Notes under the pieces: generated by a model | What the model saw: the letters and a program-made list of their open reading frames with translations, nothing else | Told to the model about the DNA's origin: nothing | Databases searched by the model: none | Made by a program: the position numbers and the translations under genes | Shown: piece by piece, positions 63,818 to 64,000 of the stretch | How positions within the stretch are numbered: position 1 is the first letter of the stretch | Layout of the letters: the number at the start of each line of letters is the position of its first letter | From: an uncultured Oceanobacillus sp. | Lineage (GTDB): Bacteria; Bacillota; Bacilli; Bacillales; Amphibacillaceae | Direction of reading: 5' to 3' | Assembly (NCBI GenBank): GCA_938004015.1 | Contig: CALKWU010000228.1 | Coordinates: 51,565 to 115,564 of the forward strand | DNA length: 64,000 bases

Positions 63818-64000
63818 TGTTATACATTTCACTGGATGTATAAAGGCTCTGATTCGTTGGAACAATATGAAAACCTTAAGGCGGGGAACAATAACGTCAA
63901 ACACGTGTTCGTTGGAAAGATGCATCTAATCAGGAACCACTCCGCTTCTTAGTATGTGTAAAATTGTTCTCGGTCACGTTTTGCCGTCATTCTGGCAAAA

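Noticed and set aside
63770..63952. 60-codon plus-strand frame after ypfD
   Set aside because: Begins within the terminator hairpin, lacks a ribosome-binding site and has no recognisable features.
63979..64000. Inverted repeat TTTTGCC/GGCAAAA at the window end as a terminator
   Set aside because: Cut by the window edge; on the plus strand Ts precede and As follow the stem, the reverse of a terminator.

Overview
This window is chromosomal DNA of an endospore-forming, low-to-mid GC Gram-positive bacterium of the family Bacillaceae. Gene content and order follow the Bacillus subtilis chromosome closely: bkd - brxB - yqjE/dinB - rnz - yqkF/nudF - spoIIM - fur - xerD - deoB/pupG/pdp - dacF/spoIIA - spoVA - lysA - ppiB - ribT - scpAB - dacB/spm - rluB - res - sigX/rsiX - ypbB/recS - mecB - gudB - bdr - ansA - prsW - sleB/ypeB - ypfA - cmk - ypfD. 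I see no rRNA, tRNA, CRISPR array, insertion sequence or prophage. The species cannot be named from the sequence alone.

Layout. 1-7.8 kb: branched-chain 2-oxo acid catabolism (regulator, leucine dehydrogenase, E3, E1 alpha, E1 beta, E2), without ptb and buk. 8-13 kb: bacilliredoxin BrxB, a Prli42-like miniprotein, and a methylmalonyl-CoA module (mutase large chain, a B12-binding/epimerase fusion, a carboxyltransferase) that would receive propionyl-CoA made from valine and isoleucine. 13-21 kb: peptidase, DNA polymerase IV, a minus-strand block (aldehyde dehydrogenase, RNase Z, phosphodiesterase, aldo/keto reductase), NudF and an EndoQ-like nuclease. 21-33 kb: spoIIM, fur, xerD, nucleoside salvage, then the forespore operons dacF, spoIIAA-spoIIAB-sigF and a reduced spoVA locus.

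33-49.8 kb: lysA, ppiB, an M50-like protease, an orphan ribT, a YjcZ-type miniprotein, scpAB, an atypical superoxide dismutase-like protein, dacB-spmAB, rluB, the resABCDE cytochrome c maturation and respiration-control cluster with an attached DUF4430 lipoprotein, and sigX-rsiX. 49.8-64 kb: ypbB-recS-ypbD, a short YpbE-like protein, mecB, gudB, bacilliredoxin reductase, asparaginase, prsW, the sleB-ypeB germination pair, a PilZ protein, cmk and the S1-repeat protein.

Themes. Sporulation and germination genes are spread through the window, and several carry recognisable SigE, SigF, SigG or SigH promoter candidates. Thiol redox is represented by BrxB and its reductase plus ResA. I found no clearly new multi-gene system. 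The strongest unusual observations are a BkdR-type enhancer-binding protein whose GAFTGA sigma-54 contact motif is replaced, the fused B12-binding/methylmalonyl-CoA epimerase gene, a spoVA locus holding only A, B and F, and several dyad-symmetric operator candidates.
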